A stretch of DNA of 64,000 nucleotides from a bacterium (lineage in GTDB: Bacteria > Myxococcota_A > Bradymonadia > Bradymonadales > Bradymonadaceae), in assembly GCA_030427705.1 (NCBI GenBank), contig JAUIBR010000010.1, forward strand, positions 1 through 64,000, read 5' to 3'. Under the pieces are notes generated by a model that was not told the origin of the DNA, did not search any database, and saw nothing but the letters and a program-made list of their open reading frames with translations. The position numbers and the translations under genes were made by a program. The stretch's first letter is position 1, and each line of letters opens with the position of its first letter. Shown in pieces: positions 63,436-64,000 of this stretch.

Positions 63436-64000
63436 TTACCGATCACCGACGAATACGGCGGTTACCGGGCAGTGGTCGCTGATGTACTCCCATGCGTCGA
63501 GGTATGTCTCGGTGTAGTTGTAGATGGACAGCGTTGGCTGGCCCCACAGGGCGACAAGGTCGTCCGACAACACATGGTGATCGATGAATGAGTTGTAGCT
63601 GGGAGCGCCCGCGACATGGTCCCAGCATGTCGGGCGAAGTCCGGTCGTGGTGATGTGCAAACCGCCAGTGGCAACGGCATTTAAACCCTGCAAGAAATCG
63701 TCATTATTCCCGAGAACACGGTTGAAATCCCCGACGATCATATAAGGTTGATTTCGAGCTTCTCGGTCTTCTATCCAACCCTGGATCACTCGCAGCTGTT
63801 CACGCAAAATTTGGCAATCGAAGTCCTGGCTTTGTAGTGGGTCACGAGCGCAACCGGACTTCAAATGCACGCCAAGAATATGGACCTGCGTCTGGTCATG
63901 CTTGATCACGGCGTGCAACCCTTGTCTGGCGCTATTCGTCACCGCGAGGTCGACCACAGACGAGATACCAAGGAGCTCGATATCTGTTGCCGGATTGATG
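63436..64000 (-). CDS. Endonuclease/exonuclease/phosphatase family protein (partial)
   Basis: The gene runs off the right end with its start outside the window; the frame is open to 64000. The visible 188 residues contain HLKSGC, GDFNR and ISDHCPV, the EEP signature residues for a metal-dependent phosphodiesterase or nuclease. Two or more Cys suggest an exported protein. It converges on the phosphatase gene with five bases between stop codons. Confidence 0.8.
   Translation of the reverse strand, partial: INPATDIELLGISSVVDLAVTNSARQGLHAVIKHDQTQVHILGVHLKSGCARDPLQSQDFDCQILREQLRVIQGWIEDREARNQPYMIVGDFNRVLGNNDDFLQGLNAVATGGLHITTTGLRPTCWDHVAGAPSYNSFIDHHVLSDDLVALWGQPTLSIYNYTETYLDAWEYISDHCPVTAVFVGDR

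Overview
The window is a gene-dense, moderately GC-rich bacterial chromosome segment with 55 protein genes on both strands. No rRNA, tRNA or CRISPR array was recognised. It most resembles Myxococcota (Deltaproteobacteria in the old sense), and within that the Bradymonadales/Sandaracinaceae-like predatory groups. The reasons are many outer-membrane lipoproteins with poly-Asn (NNx)n linkers after the lipobox, four proteins with MYXO-CTERM-like tails (Cys, hydrophobic helix, Arg cluster), MopE-like DNNCNGxVDE motifs, two Hanks-type Ser/Thr kinases, and secreted CAP, TSP1, RCC1 and Gly-rich proteins. The taxonomic call is inference from architecture, not from a marker gene.

Layout. 1-3.4 kb: remnant-like repeats, a YgaP-type membrane protein, a CAP lipoprotein, then an exported methyltransferase and a DUF218 protein. 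3.4-7.9 kb: zinc-ribbon protein and HAD-like protein, facing aroF-ubiE (aromatic/quinone synthesis). 8-17.7 kb: outer-membrane barrel, Ser/Thr kinase, S9 oligopeptidase lipoprotein, SRPBCC protein, MscS channel and family-B DNA polymerase. 17.7-18.4 kb: a four-helix-bundle (S23/IVP-type) gene enclosed by inverted heptamer arrays. 18.4-26 kb: sulfatase-like lipoprotein, a tandem pair of Gly-rich lipoproteins, and a lipoprotein with a very long NNx tract. 26-31.4 kb: DUF429 protein, a barrel/MEMO-type lipoprotein pair, a beta-helix protein and a FadL-like porin. 31.5-37 kb: Hsp90-like plus TPR pair, a FadR-type regulator with a perfect operator and a fatty-acid hydroxylase, ferredoxin and SRPBCC. 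37-49 kb: two CAP-like lipoproteins, kinase plus M20 peptidase, acyl-CoA ligase, two lipoproteins and a REC-XRE regulator. 49-64 kb: GNAT, M19 dipeptidase, rtcB with a structured leader, cysK, OsmC, esterase, Nudix, a thrombospondin-repeat protein, GH25 lysozyme, a double alkaline phosphatase, and a partial endonuclease/exonuclease/phosphatase gene running off the end.

How the genes relate. Most encode envelope and surface functions of a cell that exports many proteins. A lipid theme links FadL, FadR, the hydroxylase and the acyl-CoA ligase. Degradative exported enzymes (S9, lysozyme, esterase, phosphatases, sulfatase) would suit a predatory or scavenging life.

The most unusual layer is intergenic. 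At least four word families of low-complexity repeats fill gaps, often starting at a stop codon. One family flanks the four-helix-bundle gene as an inverted pair and recurs alone at two other sites. This is the best candidate for an undescribed mobile or self-spreading system. Other notable points are the rtcB start region folded into a 15-bp stem, the FadR box outside gammaproteobacteria, proteins with both a lipobox and a MYXO-CTERM-like tail, and the fused double phosphatase.
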